This document shows positions 23,471-30,623 of a stretch of DNA of 64,000 nt, piece after piece. Positions within the stretch are counted from its first letter, which is position 1. Every line of letters starts with the position of its first letter. The DNA is from a virus. The stretch spans positions 45,838 through 109,837 of IMG/VR virus record IMGVR_UViG_3300035180_000978; one strand, given 5' to 3'. The notes beneath the pieces are model-generated. The model saw only the letters and a list, made by a program, of their open reading frames with translations, did no database searches and had not been told where the DNA came from. The translations under genes and the position numbers were made by a program.

Positions 23471-24009
23471 CACAGCCTCCCTCGGAGCTTGCGAAGCCCC
23501 GTACGCTCACCAGCCCGGTCTGCTCGGTCGATCAATCGGCGCGCGTTGTCGACCTTGCCCCGCGGCGGTGGCGGAACCGCTTTCGGCATATCGACCCCGT
23601 CAACCGGGCAGACGCCGATGTACAGGTAGCCGAGGGACTTGCGCGGGTTCGCCATGATGCACCAGTCGTGGACTTGGGTGCTGACGAGCCGATGGTCGCT
23701 GGTCAGGAGGCTCTCCTCCTTGCACAGCTTCTTGAGCAGTGGGATGCCCCAATCCACGAGCCAGTTGGCGAGGATGTTCCGCTGCTCCTCGGTGCCTCCG
23801 ATCAGGGCCTGGCGATTCCAGACGATGTCGATCTGGTCGAAGCCCTGGAAGATGGCACGAGCGCCCAAGGCAACCGTCTTCCTCACGCCGCATGTCAGAC
23901 CCCACGGGAAGACGAACCCACGACCGCTGCACTTGGCGCACTCCTCGTCGCCTGCGACGTGCCCAGTACCCTCACACTCGCCACACTCCACGTCTTTCCA
24001 TGTACTCAT
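23470..24009 (-). CDS. DnaJ-type zinc-finger protein, 179 aa
   Basis: CGECEGTGHV (9-18) and CAKCSGRGFV (24-33) are two CxxCxGxG repeats as in DnaJ's cysteine-rich domain, making a single zinc finger. No J-domain is present. The rest contains FQGFDQIDIVWNRQALIGG and a CIMANPRKSLG segment not recognised. Such fingers bind unfolded protein or nucleic acid; the role here is open. Conserved leader AAAGGACGTGGACG before ATG 24009. Confidence 0.8.
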   Translation of the reverse strand: MSTWKDVECGECEGTGHVAGDEECAKCSGRGFVFPWGLTCGVRKTVALGARAIFQGFDQIDIVWNRQALIGGTEEQRNILANWLVDWGIPLLKKLCKEESLLTSDHRLVSTQVHDWCIMANPRKSLGYLYIGVCPVDGVDMPKAVPPPPRGKVDNARRLIDRADRAGERTGLRKLRGRL

Positions 24010-24230
24010 CGTCCACGTCCTTTCCGTTGCTTCCCTACGTATCCTGAGAATCGTCCGTACACTTCTGGACGCTTCCTGATCAGCGCCCGAAGCTCGGCGT
24101 CTGAGATCGGGTTCTTTCCAAAGAGAAGAGCGAGCATCGTCTCGTTGCCGAGAGCGATGACTCGCCTGGCTTTCTCCATGTACGCTTCAGCGCTTCCTTC
24201 TCTCATTCGAACGACAATGACTTCGGCCAT
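24006..24230 (-). CDS. Hypothetical protein, 74 aa
   Basis: MAEVIVVRMREGSAEAYM at ATG 24230 (TGATG overlap with the upstream stop). Helical; basic end (VGKQRKGRGR). Function unknown. Confidence 0.7.
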   Translation of the reverse strand: MAEVIVVRMREGSAEAYMEKARRVIALGNETMLALLFGKNPISDAELRALIRKRPEVYGRFSGYVGKQRKGRGR

Positions 24231-24550
24231 CACTTGCGTCCTTTCCGCTGCTTCATGACCTTGATCTTGCCCCAATCGAACATGGCCAGACCTTCCTTCC
24301 CAGCTTCGTTCCAACCTTCCCCTTTGTTCCAAGCCTCGTACAGCTCGTCAGGCAGATCCACGCCGAGCTCATAGACCTCATGCGGCACGTCACACGCGAG
24401 TCCGTCCGATCCGTACGTTCCGCTGAGCGTGATCTTGTGACCAGCGACGATCATCGTGCCCATCATGAAGTGACCGATCTGGTGCATCTTCACGTGACGC
24501 ACGATGCCTCGAATCTTGGCCTTACGATCATCGCTGGGTCTCATCAGCAT
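24230..24550 (-). CDS. Hypothetical protein, 106 aa
   Basis: Start uncertain between ATG 24550 and ATG 24544, both inside the upstream 53-residue gene; longer starts have poor composition. Contains GHFMMGTMIVAGHKITLSG and DLPDELYEAWNKGEGW. Function unknown. Confidence 0.65.
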   Translation of the reverse strand: MLMRPSDDRKAKIRGIVRHVKMHQIGHFMMGTMIVAGHKITLSGTYGSDGLACDVPHEVYELGVDLPDELYEAWNKGEGWNEAGKEGLAMFDWGKIKVMKQRKGRK

Positions 24551-24689
24551 CAGGAAGCTGCCGCTTGCCCTTTGCTCGCCGTCTCTTGTGCACCACCTTC
24601 GATTCGATGCGACAAACATCACACGCCAGCCCTGTCCATGATGAACACTGCTTCGACTTGCTCTTCGTTGCCTTCTTGCTCTTCGTCAT
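24528..24689 (-). CDS. Small basic protein with CxxC, 53 aa
   Basis: ATG 24689, preceded by GAAAGGACGTAGATC, reads MTKSKKATKSKSKQCSSW, then LACDVCRIESK and a KRRRAKGKRQ tail, ending at 24528. Lys-rich with three Cys; could bind nucleic acid and one zinc ion. Overlaps the next gene by about 20 nt. Confidence 0.65.
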   Translation of the reverse strand: MTKSKKATKSKSKQCSSWTGLACDVCRIESKVVHKRRRAKGKRQLPDADETQR

Positions 24690-24705
24690 GATCTACGTCC
24701 TTTCG

Positions 24706-25020
24706 TTACCAAACCATCTTGCCAATGTGTCTGTGCGGTCGCTGACCCCAGTGGACCGATGACTCCAGCTCGTCGTAGACGGCTTCGATCTTCGTGTTCA
24801 CCAACTTCAGCACTGTGTCCATCGCTTCTGGGGTGACCGGAACGATCTTGAGGTTGTCGAGCTCGACGAGCGCGTTGTACGCATCCACCAGCTCGATGTA
24901 CCTGGTATCTCCCTCGTTGCGCTTGTCGCGGATCTGCCTGGCCCAATCCGCCACCCATCCACCTACGGCCTCCTTCGTCATGAACGAATAGTCGTAGTAG
25001 TCGCCCTTCGTGCCTCTCAT
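24706..25020 (-). CDS. Hypothetical protein, 104 aa
   Basis: MRGTKGDYYDYSFMTKEAV at ATG 25020, after GAAAGGAGAAGGC. Helical middle (YIELVDAYNALVELDNL). Carries a TACCNGGTA site. Function unknown. Confidence 0.75.
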   Translation of the reverse strand: MRGTKGDYYDYSFMTKEAVGGWVADWARQIRDKRNEGDTRYIELVDAYNALVELDNLKIVPVTPEAMDTVLKLVNTKIEAVYDELESSVHWGQRPHRHIGKMVW

Positions 25021-25031
25021 GCCTTCTCCTT

Positions 25032-25394
25032 TCAGAGATCGCAGTCTTCCGCGTCCCAAGCATCGTCGCGGTCGTCTCGGTCGTCCATGTCTGGACCTGA
25101 ATCGTCGTCGGCAAACTCGTCGGCCGCTCTCTGAAGCAGCATGTCGCCTGCGAGCTTCTCTTCTTTCTCCGTCAGACATCCTTCCAGATCGAGTCGAATG
25201 CTCGTGCCAGCCATGACACGCTTCACGTGAGTGACCTCGAACTCGGGATCGGCGCCGGGGTCGTAGTCCTCTGGACGATTGGCTGGCGGAATTCGTTCTG
25301 GCGTACCCAGGGTGCATTCCCCCGTGACCTGGACCTCGAAGGTCTCACCATCTCGCTCGATCTCCATGTCGATCGTGTACTTCTTCGGCTTCAT
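25032..25394 (-). CDS. Hypothetical acidic protein, 120 aa
   Basis: MKPKKYTIDMEIERDGETF at ATG 25394. Beta-rich N-terminus and a very acidic end (DDDSGPDMDDRDDRDDAWD), as in some DNA-mimic or inhibitor proteins; that idea is inference only. Overlaps the upstream stop by ATGA. Confidence 0.7.
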   Translation of the reverse strand: MKPKKYTIDMEIERDGETFEVQVTGECTLGTPERIPPANRPEDYDPGADPEFEVTHVKRVMAGTSIRLDLEGCLTEKEEKLAGDMLLQRAADEFADDDSGPDMDDRDDRDDAWDAEDCDL

Positions 25395-25714
25395 CGTGAC
25401 AGCCTCCTCTCGGCTACTTCCTCTGCCATGGCTTCGAATCGAGCGCAGAACTTGTCCTTGATTCGCTCGACCAGCACCTTGCCCCACGCAATCGGAATCG
25501 ACATCCTCGGGAAGTCCCCGTAAGCGTCATCGACTTCGTTCGGATCACACACGTCGAACCAGTACGACTCGTGCGTGATCAGATGGTCTTCCATGTCTGC
25601 GTTGGCCAGCACGTGCCATGGCGCCAACGTCTGGTATCGCTCCATGAACCCAAAGACGTAGACGTCCTGACCGTCGACCATCGCTTCGAACTCGCACTCA
25701 TGATGTTCGCTCAT
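25391..25714 (-). CDS. Hypothetical protein, 107 aa
   Basis: MSEHHECEFEAMVDGQDV at ATG 25714 after AAAGGCTGAACATC. Looks like a small alpha-beta protein with VLVERIKDKFCARFEAM at the end. Function unknown. Confidence 0.7.
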   Translation of the reverse strand: MSEHHECEFEAMVDGQDVYVFGFMERYQTLAPWHVLANADMEDHLITHESYWFDVCDPNEVDDAYGDFPRMSIPIAWGKVLVERIKDKFCARFEAMAEEVAERRLSR

Positions 25715-25719
25715 GATGT

Positions 25720-26043
25720 TCAGCCTTTGCAAAACGAGTCGTTGATGGAGTCGACATACATCTTCTTATCGAACTTGATCCTGGGCCAGTAGGTCACTGT
25801 GCCTTTGCCCATTGCGTCCTCCTTCGTTTCGCGTAGTGCTTCAACGATGACAGCGACGTGATCGCACCAGTCGTTGCGCGACAGATGTTCGACCGAGTCG
25901 ATGAGATCACCGAGCAGCGTCGCTTGGCTGACGTTGTCTCCGGCGACCGAGAGACACGTCTCTCTTCCCATGGTGCGACCCGAGTACTCGCGAACCTTGT
26001 ACCCAGCCTGTTGCAGAATCTCTTGAAACGTCTTCGTCTTCAT
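25720..26043 (-). CDS. Hypothetical protein, 107 aa
   Basis: MKTKTFQEILQQAGYKVRE at ATG 26043, leader AAAGGACGTGGACG. GYKVREYSGRTMGRETCLSV suggests a small beta-hairpin fold. Function unknown. Confidence 0.7.
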   Translation of the reverse strand: MKTKTFQEILQQAGYKVREYSGRTMGRETCLSVAGDNVSQATLLGDLIDSVEHLSRNDWCDHVAVIVEALRETKEDAMGKGTVTYWPRIKFDKKMYVDSINDSFCKG

Positions 26044-26069
26044 CGTCCACGTCCTTTCAGTTGTTCGAG

Positions 26070-26474
26070 TCACTTCTTCCAACACGTCATGCGCAACGTC
26101 TGCGGAGCCATCGAGCTCTCGACGATCAGCTCGGCCTGCGCACGCGGCGCATCCTTCGAGCACGTGGCCCGCGTCGTCATTCCGTACATCGACGGCCGAC
26201 CAGCAAGCACCAGGTAACAGGAGACAGAGACCGTCTCCGAGTCTCCACCGACCCTGACTGGCGAGTATCGGCAGTACCACTCGGGCGCATTCGTGTACAT
26301 GCGGCCACCGAGCGTTCTACCGTTGTCATCTACGACCTGCTCGACCTTCGCCCCGGTGGCGACCACCTCCATAGAGGTTTTCCACTCGAACTTCGGCGCA
26401 AGCGCTTGCGGAACGTCGCTCGCGTGGGCGGTTGCAGAAACGAGCATCATGATCGCTACCAGGTACTTCTTCAT
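26070..26474 (-). CDS. Secreted (Sec signal peptide) hypothetical protein, 134 aa
   Basis: MKKYLVAIMMLVSATAHASD is a textbook signal peptide with cleavage after AHA (residue 18). The mature part has three Cys (YCRYS, VSCYLV, TCSKD) and a fourth near the end (MTCWKK), compatible with two disulfides in the periplasm. Export of an accessory protein by a lytic-type phage suggests a role at the host envelope (exclusion or sensing), but that is inference. The palindrome and a TACCNGGTA site both lie in the signal-peptide/mature N-terminal codons. Confidence 0.8.
   Translation of the reverse strand: MKKYLVAIMMLVSATAHASDVPQALAPKFEWKTSMEVVATGAKVEQVVDDNGRTLGGRMYTNAPEWYCRYSPVRVGGDSETVSVSCYLVLAGRPSMYGMTTRATCSKDAPRAQAELIVESSMAPQTLRMTCWKK
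26397..26410. repeat. Dispersed palindrome CGCAAGCGCTTGCG (perfect copy)
   Basis: Inside the secreted protein gene just after the signal-peptide codons; reads PQALAP. Confidence 0.75.
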
Positions 26475-26539
26475 CTTCTTATCCGTGACCTTTCTTCATG
26501 CCGGTGGATGCATCCAGATCCATGGTCAATCAAAGCGTG

Positions 26540-26577
26540 AGGCCCTGAGACCGGATGTTCAATCCGACCCAGGGCCT
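26540..26577 (-). terminator. Strong hairpin terminator
   Basis: Read leftward: AGGCCCTG...CGGAT-TGAAC-ATCCG...CAGGGCCT, two stacked perfect stems with a short internal loop, followed by CACGCTTTG. It lies after the gene ending at 26609 and before the secreted protein gene, so that gene probably has its own promoter. Confidence 0.75.
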
Positions 26578-26608
26578 TCTCCTTACGCTACGTCGCGGTC
26601 AGCGTCGC

Positions 26609-27079
26609 TCAGCAGTACGCCTTGATGAACGAGGCGCGGATGTCCTCCGCGTCCGTCCAGACGTCGGCGCCCGGCTGGTCCACGTCCTTGTTGAAGTGGA
26701 CCGCCTCCTTGATCATCGCGTCGATCTCCTTGTCGGCCGCGACGGTGCCCAGCGCCTCGATGAACGCCTTCTTCCTCGCGATGCCCTCCTTGCTCGCCTT
26801 CCGGAAGACGTAGAGAGCCTTCTCCATCGCCAGCCGGATCTTCTCCTGCTTCGGGGACAAAACGAGGTCCGGGTTCTCGGCGACCTTGAAGCCCTTCGGC
26901 GCCGACTCCTTCTTCTTCGCCGCCGCTGCCAGATCCTTGGACGAGTCACTCGCCTTGTCGGCGACACCATTGTCGGACTTCGCTGCCGCCGCGAGGTTCT
27001 TGTCGGACTTCGGCGGAGCAGTCGGCTGCTTCTTGGCGGTGGTCGAGGCGGACTGGGACTTGCTGCTGGTCGTGTTCAT
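26609..27079 (-). CDS. Hypothetical protein with low-complexity Lys/Ala/Ser N-terminus, 156 aa
   Basis: MNTTSSKSQSASTTAKK at ATG 27079, with a repeated unit (SDKNLAAAAKSD, then SSKDLAAAAKKK). The structured C-terminal 90 residues are helical (KIRLAMEKALYVFRKASKEG). It is the only gene here flanked by a terminator and a complex leader, so it is probably a separately controlled, abundant product. A nucleoid-like role is possible but unproven. Confidence 0.75.
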   Translation of the reverse strand: MNTTSSKSQSASTTAKKQPTAPPKSDKNLAAAAKSDNGVADKASDSSKDLAAAAKKKESAPKGFKVAENPDLVLSPKQEKIRLAMEKALYVFRKASKEGIARKKAFIEALGTVAADKEIDAMIKEAVHFNKDVDQPGADVWTDAEDIRASFIKAYC

Positions 27080-27102
27080 GATGTTCAATCTCCGTTGTTC
27101 GA

Positions 27103-27167
27103 GTGGAACCGTTCCACATCGCGGCTTAGTTGCCGCGTCCTGCCCCGATGCGTGTACATCGAGGCAG
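27103..27167 (-). promoter_or_regulatory. Leader with three inverted repeats
   Basis: In 65 bp: GTGGAACCGTTCCAC (27103-27117, perfect dyad with one central base), GCGGCTTAGTTGCCGC (27121-27136) and CTGCCCCGATG/CATCGAGGCAG (27140-27167, 11-bp stem with one wobble). The last could terminate the upstream transcript; the first has operator geometry and lies about 25 bp before the start at 27079. Confidence 0.55.
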
Positions 27168-27174
27168 ACCGCGA

Positions 27175-27378
27175 TCACCGAGCTGAGTCTTGCTTTACGA
27201 TCTGCGAATCCTTTACCGGCTCCGAGACGGTCGTCCCGCAGTTCGGGCAGTTGCGAACGTCGAGCCTGATGCCGTCAGTGCCGCTGTTCATGAGTCCGAG
27301 GAACGGCTGCAACCAGAAGTCGAAGTCGTGACCGCAGTTGCAGGCCCTGAGCTTCGTCTTCACGCGTACCGACTCCAA
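27175..27378 (-). CDS. Zinc-ribbon protein, 67 aa
   Basis: RACNCGHDFDFW and NCPNCGTTV form a four-Cys ribbon. ATG 27378 lies inside the upstream gene (19-nt overlap). Function unknown. Confidence 0.75.
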   Translation of the reverse strand: MESVRVKTKLRACNCGHDFDFWLQPFLGLMNSGTDGIRLDVRNCPNCGTTVSEPVKDSQIVKQDSAR

Positions 27379-27797
27379 GCCTTGTTCTCGGCGGCGGCGG
27401 CTTCAGCGTTCGCGTAGGCATTGCACGCAATGCAGGTCCTGTGGTTCGACCCGCCATCCTTCGTGCCGCACTCGGCGCAGTGACCTTTGGGCCACTCGAA
27501 CTCGCTCATCAGGTACCAGGCGTCCTCCTCCTCGTACTTGGTCGCAACGTCACCGTTGAACCTGAGCGTGCATCCGGCCTCGACGAAGCCGTCGACGTCC
27601 CTGCACATCTCCTCGGCCTCGCTGCCAGGCGGAACCAGGTGGCGCTTGGCCGTGGCGATGAGGCGTCCCTCCCGATAGTACCGAACCGTCGTCGTGGGTC
27701 CGAGGCGGCCGTCGAGCCTATCGGTCGGATCCTCCGTCTTCATGCAGGTTGCAAGGAGAGCGCGCATGTCCACCATCTTCGAATCAATCTTGCTCAT
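27360..27797 (-). CDS. Hypothetical protein with C-terminal zinc ribbon, 145 aa
   Basis: GHCAECGTKDGG and TCIACNAYAN give a four-Cys ribbon at the C-terminus; the first 90 residues contain a TTTVRYYREGRLIATAKRH beta-hairpin. Leader GAAAGGACGTGAGAC before ATG 27797. Function unknown. Confidence 0.75.
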   Translation of the reverse strand: MSKIDSKMVDMRALLATCMKTEDPTDRLDGRLGPTTTVRYYREGRLIATAKRHLVPPGSEAEEMCRDVDGFVEAGCTLRFNGDVATKYEEEDAWYLMSEFEWPKGHCAECGTKDGGSNHRTCIACNAYANAEAAAAENKAWSRYA

Positions 27798-27853
27798 GTC
27801 TCACGTCCTTTCAGATGTCGTTGTCGTGCCGGTGCATCCGGTGGGTACCGGGT

Positions 27854-28480
27854 TCACCCCTTGGCTGCCTTGTCGGCTGCCAGTAGCCGCATCGCCGCCT
27901 TCTTGGGGTCGATGAAGGTCGAGTCGGTGATAAGCGGCTCCCCATGCTTGTCGCTGTCGTACTTGCCCCCGAGGTCGGAGGAGCAATCGAATCGGTGGAC
28001 GTACTCCACGACCGATTCCTCGTACCGCTCTTGCTCGACCGAGAGCTTCTCCTTGTAGTGCTCGTTCAGGAGCTTCCAGTACTCCTTCCATTCGATGTCG
28101 CGACCCAACTGCTTCTCGAACTCCTTCTTGCGAACCACTTCGTGTGGTTGTGACTCGTAGATCGAGTCATCCGTCTCAGCCTCATCGTCAGGGAGGAAGG
28201 AGGCGACCGCTTGTCGGAACTGCTTCTCATGCTCGACCATGTCGTCGATGGCACACTTCAGTTCATCCTTGGCTTCCTCAAGGGCCTCACCCCTGAGTCG
28301 ACGCTTGAGCCTTGCCCTTGCCTTGGCGACGCGCGCCTTGTCCTTGTCGATTCCGATTCCATCAGCCACGGCTTGTCGAAACGATTCGATGGACCCTGCC
28401 AGTAGTGCATCCTTGACCTTCTTGAACGAGGCGTTGCACATCGTTCCTTTGAGCCACTCCATGTCGTCAACCTTGCTCAT
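27854..28480 (-). CDS. Hypothetical helical charged protein, 208 aa
   Basis: Mostly helix with coiled-coil tendencies (KARVAKARARLKRRLRGEAL; ALEEAKDELKCAIDDMVEH). Not recognised. ATG 28480, leader AAAAGGACGTACGAC. It is the first gene downstream of the large non-coding region. Confidence 0.75.
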   Translation of the reverse strand: MSKVDDMEWLKGTMCNASFKKVKDALLAGSIESFRQAVADGIGIDKDKARVAKARARLKRRLRGEALEEAKDELKCAIDDMVEHEKQFRQAVASFLPDDEAETDDSIYESQPHEVVRKKEFEKQLGRDIEWKEYWKLLNEHYKEKLSVEQERYEESVVEYVHRFDCSSDLGGKYDSDKHGEPLITDSTFIDPKKAAMRLLAADKAAKG

Positions 28481-28526
28481 GTCGTACGTCCTTTTCGCTG
28501 TCGATTCGTTCTTTTCCGTCTCATTT

Positions 28527-28560
28527 CGTCCCGTGTGGAAACAAGGGGGACGTTTTTTTT
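28527..28560 (+). terminator. Rightward terminator-like hairpin with eight T
   Basis: On the plus strand, CGTCCC pairs with GGGACG across a 14-base loop and is followed by TTTTTTTT. All flanking genes run leftward, so a rightward terminator is unexpected here unless an antisense transcript enters the region from the left. Confidence 0.4.
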
Positions 28561-28579
28561 GGAGAAGGAAAGAGGAGTA

Positions 28580-28654
28580 ATGAATCTACCAACCGTGTGT
28601 CATGAGTCCAAAGAAATGTGGCAACGTAAGTGGTTGAAAAGATATCGGTTTTAA
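28580..28654 (+). CDS. Possible 24-aa rightward peptide
   Basis: AGAGGAGTA precedes ATG 28580; the frame reads MNLPTVCHESKEMWQRKWL... to TAA 28654. It is the only plus-strand frame with a clean ribosome-binding site and lies upstream of a rightward hairpin (28686-28703). It could be chance. Confidence 0.2.
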   Translation: MNLPTVCHESKEMWQRKWLKRYRF

Positions 28655-28739
28655 GAAAAGGGCATAGGACCGTGGACTAACCAGGACCGACAAGGTCGGT
28701 TTTAGGCCACACGTAAGTGTGTGGAAAGTAATCGGTTTT
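28624..28739. repeat. Two 29-bp imperfect direct repeats
   Basis: 28624-28652 and 28711-28739 agree at 24 of 29 positions, both beginning ACGTAAGTG and ending ATCGGTTTT or AATCGGTTTT. A third TCGGTTTT lies between them in a hairpin (ACCGAC-AAG-GTCGGT followed by TTT, 28686-28703). Confidence 0.7.
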
Positions 28740-28779
28740 GGGCTTCGTGGACCAGGCCTTGTGACGTGGATGACATGGA

Positions 28780-28976
28780 AGGCCGTGGTGACGTGGGTGC
28801 CAAGGATGCATCCAAGACCAGCCGTGGACAGCCCGTAGACAGGTCGGTTGGCGGGCTTTCCCCATGGGTGGTGGCGTGGGAGCCGTGGGTGGCCGTGGTG
28901 ACGTCTAGCGTGGCCCCGTGTGGTGAACGTGGGAGCGATGACGTGAGCCCGTGGAATGGCCGTGGTGACGTCTCCC
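28780..28976. repeat. Iteron-like GGCCGTGGTGACGT repeats
   Basis: The 14-mer occurs three times (near 28781, 28889 and 28957), with further TGACGT words near 28753 and 28939 and about eight CCGTGG words across 28.67-29.0 kb. Spacing is irregular. Confidence 0.6.
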
Positions 28977-28989
28977 CCGACGTGCCGAA

Positions 28990-29205
28990 TCAGCCCGTGG
29001 CGGCCGGTGGGCGACCAGCCGGCAACCGAAGGCTTGGGTTCTGCCTCTCGACGTAGAGCAGCTCGTAGCTGCCGCCGTCGCTGATCAGGTCGTAGTTCAC
29101 CTTCTCGTGACGAATCATCTTTGGGACGCGCCTCGCATCTACCACTCGCTCAACGACATCCCCAGAGTACGAGATCAGGAAACACTGCCTCTCCGAGTCT
29201 TTCAT
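28990..29205 (-). CDS. Hypothetical protein, 71 aa
   Basis: MKDSERQCFLISYSGDVVE at ATG 29205 (TGATG with the upstream stop). Beta-rich; Arg/Pro-rich end. Function unknown. Confidence 0.65.
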   Translation of the reverse strand: MKDSERQCFLISYSGDVVERVVDARRVPKMIRHEKVNYDLISDGGSYELLYVERQNPSLRLPAGRPPAATG

Positions 29206-29759
29206 CAGTCGTCGTCTCCTGCGTCTGGCTCGAACACGGGTAGCTCAGGAAGCGTGGCCGGCAACGATTCGCATCCCTGACAGTGCTCCTCGAAGCACGA
29301 GAGCGCGATGTCCTGGTGACAGAACCTGCACGGCTTGCAGCATTCGTCGTCATGCACGATCGGCGCGAAGTGACACGCGCAGTCGCACTCGCCGAACAGG
29401 CCGCCTGGCCCTCCGTGCTCCCGAAGGTCCATCGTCGTGACGATACCGCGTACCAGGGCGCACTCCTCCGCCACTGCGTCTGAGCCACAGGCCCGATGGA
29501 TCTCTTCGAACGCATCTCGGAATCGAACGAACTCGGGCACCGCTGACACTGGAAGGACTTGGTCGTTGTCCATGAGCGTCGACGGCGAGTCGTAGAGAAC
29601 GATCTGTCCTACGCCGCACCCATGGCAGCAAAGCTCTACCCAGGCACCTCTGACCTTCAGTCTCACGCCGTTCAGGAAGTGGACGTGAACGTGTGGAGAC
29701 TTCTCCATGCCGTGAACGCCACCCGTCGAGACTTTCCAGTGGTAGACCATGAGGAACAC
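29205..29759 (-). CDS. Cys-rich hypothetical protein, 184 aa
   Basis: CCHGCGVG near residue 45 and a dense cluster CDCACHFAPIVHDDECCKPC...CHQDIALSC...CQGC near 130-165 suggest at least two metal sites. The start is uncertain (GTG 29759, ATG 29750 or ATG 29708). Function unknown. Confidence 0.7.
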   Translation of the reverse strand: MFLMVYHWKVSTGGVHGMEKSPHVHVHFLNGVRLKVRGAWVELCCHGCGVGQIVLYDSPSTLMDNDQVLPVSAVPEFVRFRDAFEEIHRACGSDAVAEECALVRGIVTTMDLREHGGPGGLFGECDCACHFAPIVHDDECCKPCRFCHQDIALSCFEEHCQGCESLPATLPELPVFEPDAGDDD

Positions 29760-29765
29760 TCAGCA

Positions 29766-30452
29766 TCAAACCACTTGCACCAGCTCGCCGTCCAGGATGC
29801 GACCCTTCCACTTTCCCGTGTCGACGAGCGGCGTCGTGGTGATGTTCGGAGCCATGCCCGTGATGGTCCAGCCCTCGCCTTCGTCGACCTCGGAGAACAG
29901 GTCCCACTTCGACTCATCCGGAAGCATGACCACGAGGACGTGACTCTTGGCCATGAAGCTCCACGTAAGTGCTTGCGGACTTGGGGGGCCATCGGCCTCG
30001 CGACGCTCCAGATACATCATCATCCCCGGCACACAGAGACCGTCGTCCGAGGCCACGAGCCAGTCTCTCACGATCCGACCCTGCGAACGCATCGGCGGAA
30101 CCTGCTCGCCGCAGTACAGGCACACTGCCTTTCTGGACAGGGCGCCCGTCGCGTCGTTCGACGCGTTCTCCGGAATCTCCAGCCTGGCGAGGTGCGGGAG
30201 CCCTGCCTTCTTCGAGCATGGCGTGGGTGCCGGGTTGTACTTCCGGACCTTGGGACTTCGTCGCTCGCCCAAGGCGTCGAGTTGCTCAATCTCGGCTGCG
30301 TAGTCAGGAGCCAACGGCGGCAACGGTTCTCGGCCTGCAAGGCCGCGGACTTCAGCGTCTTCGACATCCATGGTCCACGACCACACAGCAAAGTTCGTCA
30401 CTCTCACGAGCGACGTTTCCACGATTCGAATTCCAGTTTGCTTTTCTTTCAT
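29766..30452 (-). CDS. Hypothetical protein, 228 aa, with CLYC motif
   Basis: MKEKQTGIRIVETSLVRV at ATG 30452; a GTG at 30479 is possible, neither having a strong ribosome-binding site. KAVCLYCGEQVPP and WSWTM segments are seen. It lies downstream of two promoter-like elements and two copies of GAGAGATCA. Carries the near-palindrome CGTAAGTGCTTGCG at 29964. Function unknown. Confidence 0.7.
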   Translation of the reverse strand: MKEKQTGIRIVETSLVRVTNFAVWSWTMDVEDAEVRGLAGREPLPPLAPDYAAEIEQLDALGERRSPKVRKYNPAPTPCSKKAGLPHLARLEIPENASNDATGALSRKAVCLYCGEQVPPMRSQGRIVRDWLVASDDGLCVPGMMMYLERREADGPPSPQALTWSFMAKSHVLVVMLPDESKWDLFSEVDEGEGWTITGMAPNITTTPLVDTGKWKGRILDGELVQVV

Positions 30453-30620
30453 CCGATCAGCCACAGAGAGGTACCACAAGAAACGAGCCGATGAACGTAG
30501 TGAATCGGCCTTCTCTGATCTCTCTGATCTCTCTTATAAGGAGCAAAGTCGAAATTATACCCATAGAGGGCAGAGTGTAGGGTCTGAAGCGGCAGTAGTA
30601 TTGCCATGGTGGGCAGAGAT
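30453..30620. other. 168-bp intergenic control region
   Basis: Contains two copies of the CTCTGCCC...TATA-like element and, nearer the gene, the direct repeat AGAGAGATCAGAGAGATCAGAG (leftward). No gene seen. Confidence 0.6.
30554..30578 (-). promoter_or_regulatory. Promoter-like element CTCTGCCC-N7-GTATAAT
   Basis: Leftward: CTCTGCCC (30575-30568), seven bases, GTATAAT (30560-30554). The TATAAT is a perfect -10; no TTGACA is at -35, so the upstream octamer may replace it. It would drive the gene at 29766-30452. Confidence 0.55.
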
Positions 30621-30623
30621 TTA
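30596..30623 (-). promoter_or_regulatory. Promoter-like element CTCTGCCC-N8-AATACT
   Basis: Begins with the stop codon of the upstream gene (TAAATCTCTGCCC), followed after eight bases by AATACT. Shares a 13-base identity with the element at 31202-31228. Confidence 0.5.

Larger units (their letters stand above)
28481..28989. other. 509-bp non-coding region with repeats
   Basis: The largest gap in the window. The left half (28.5-28.74 kb) is AT-richer than its surroundings and has two 29-bp imperfect repeats. The right half (28.74-29.0 kb) has GGCCGTGGTGACGT three times and many CCGTGG words. No leftward gene fits. It could be a replication origin, a promoter/leader region, or both. Confidence 0.6.

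Noticed and set aside
27103-27117. GTGGAACCGTTCCAC as a parS-like centromere site
   Set aside because: The half-sites are in the inverted order relative to parS and only one copy exists; described only as an operator-like dyad.
28721-29056. Plus-strand 111-codon frame in the repeat region
   Set aside because: Composition reflects the GTGG/TGACGT repeats (GRGDV repeated); no ribosome-binding site.
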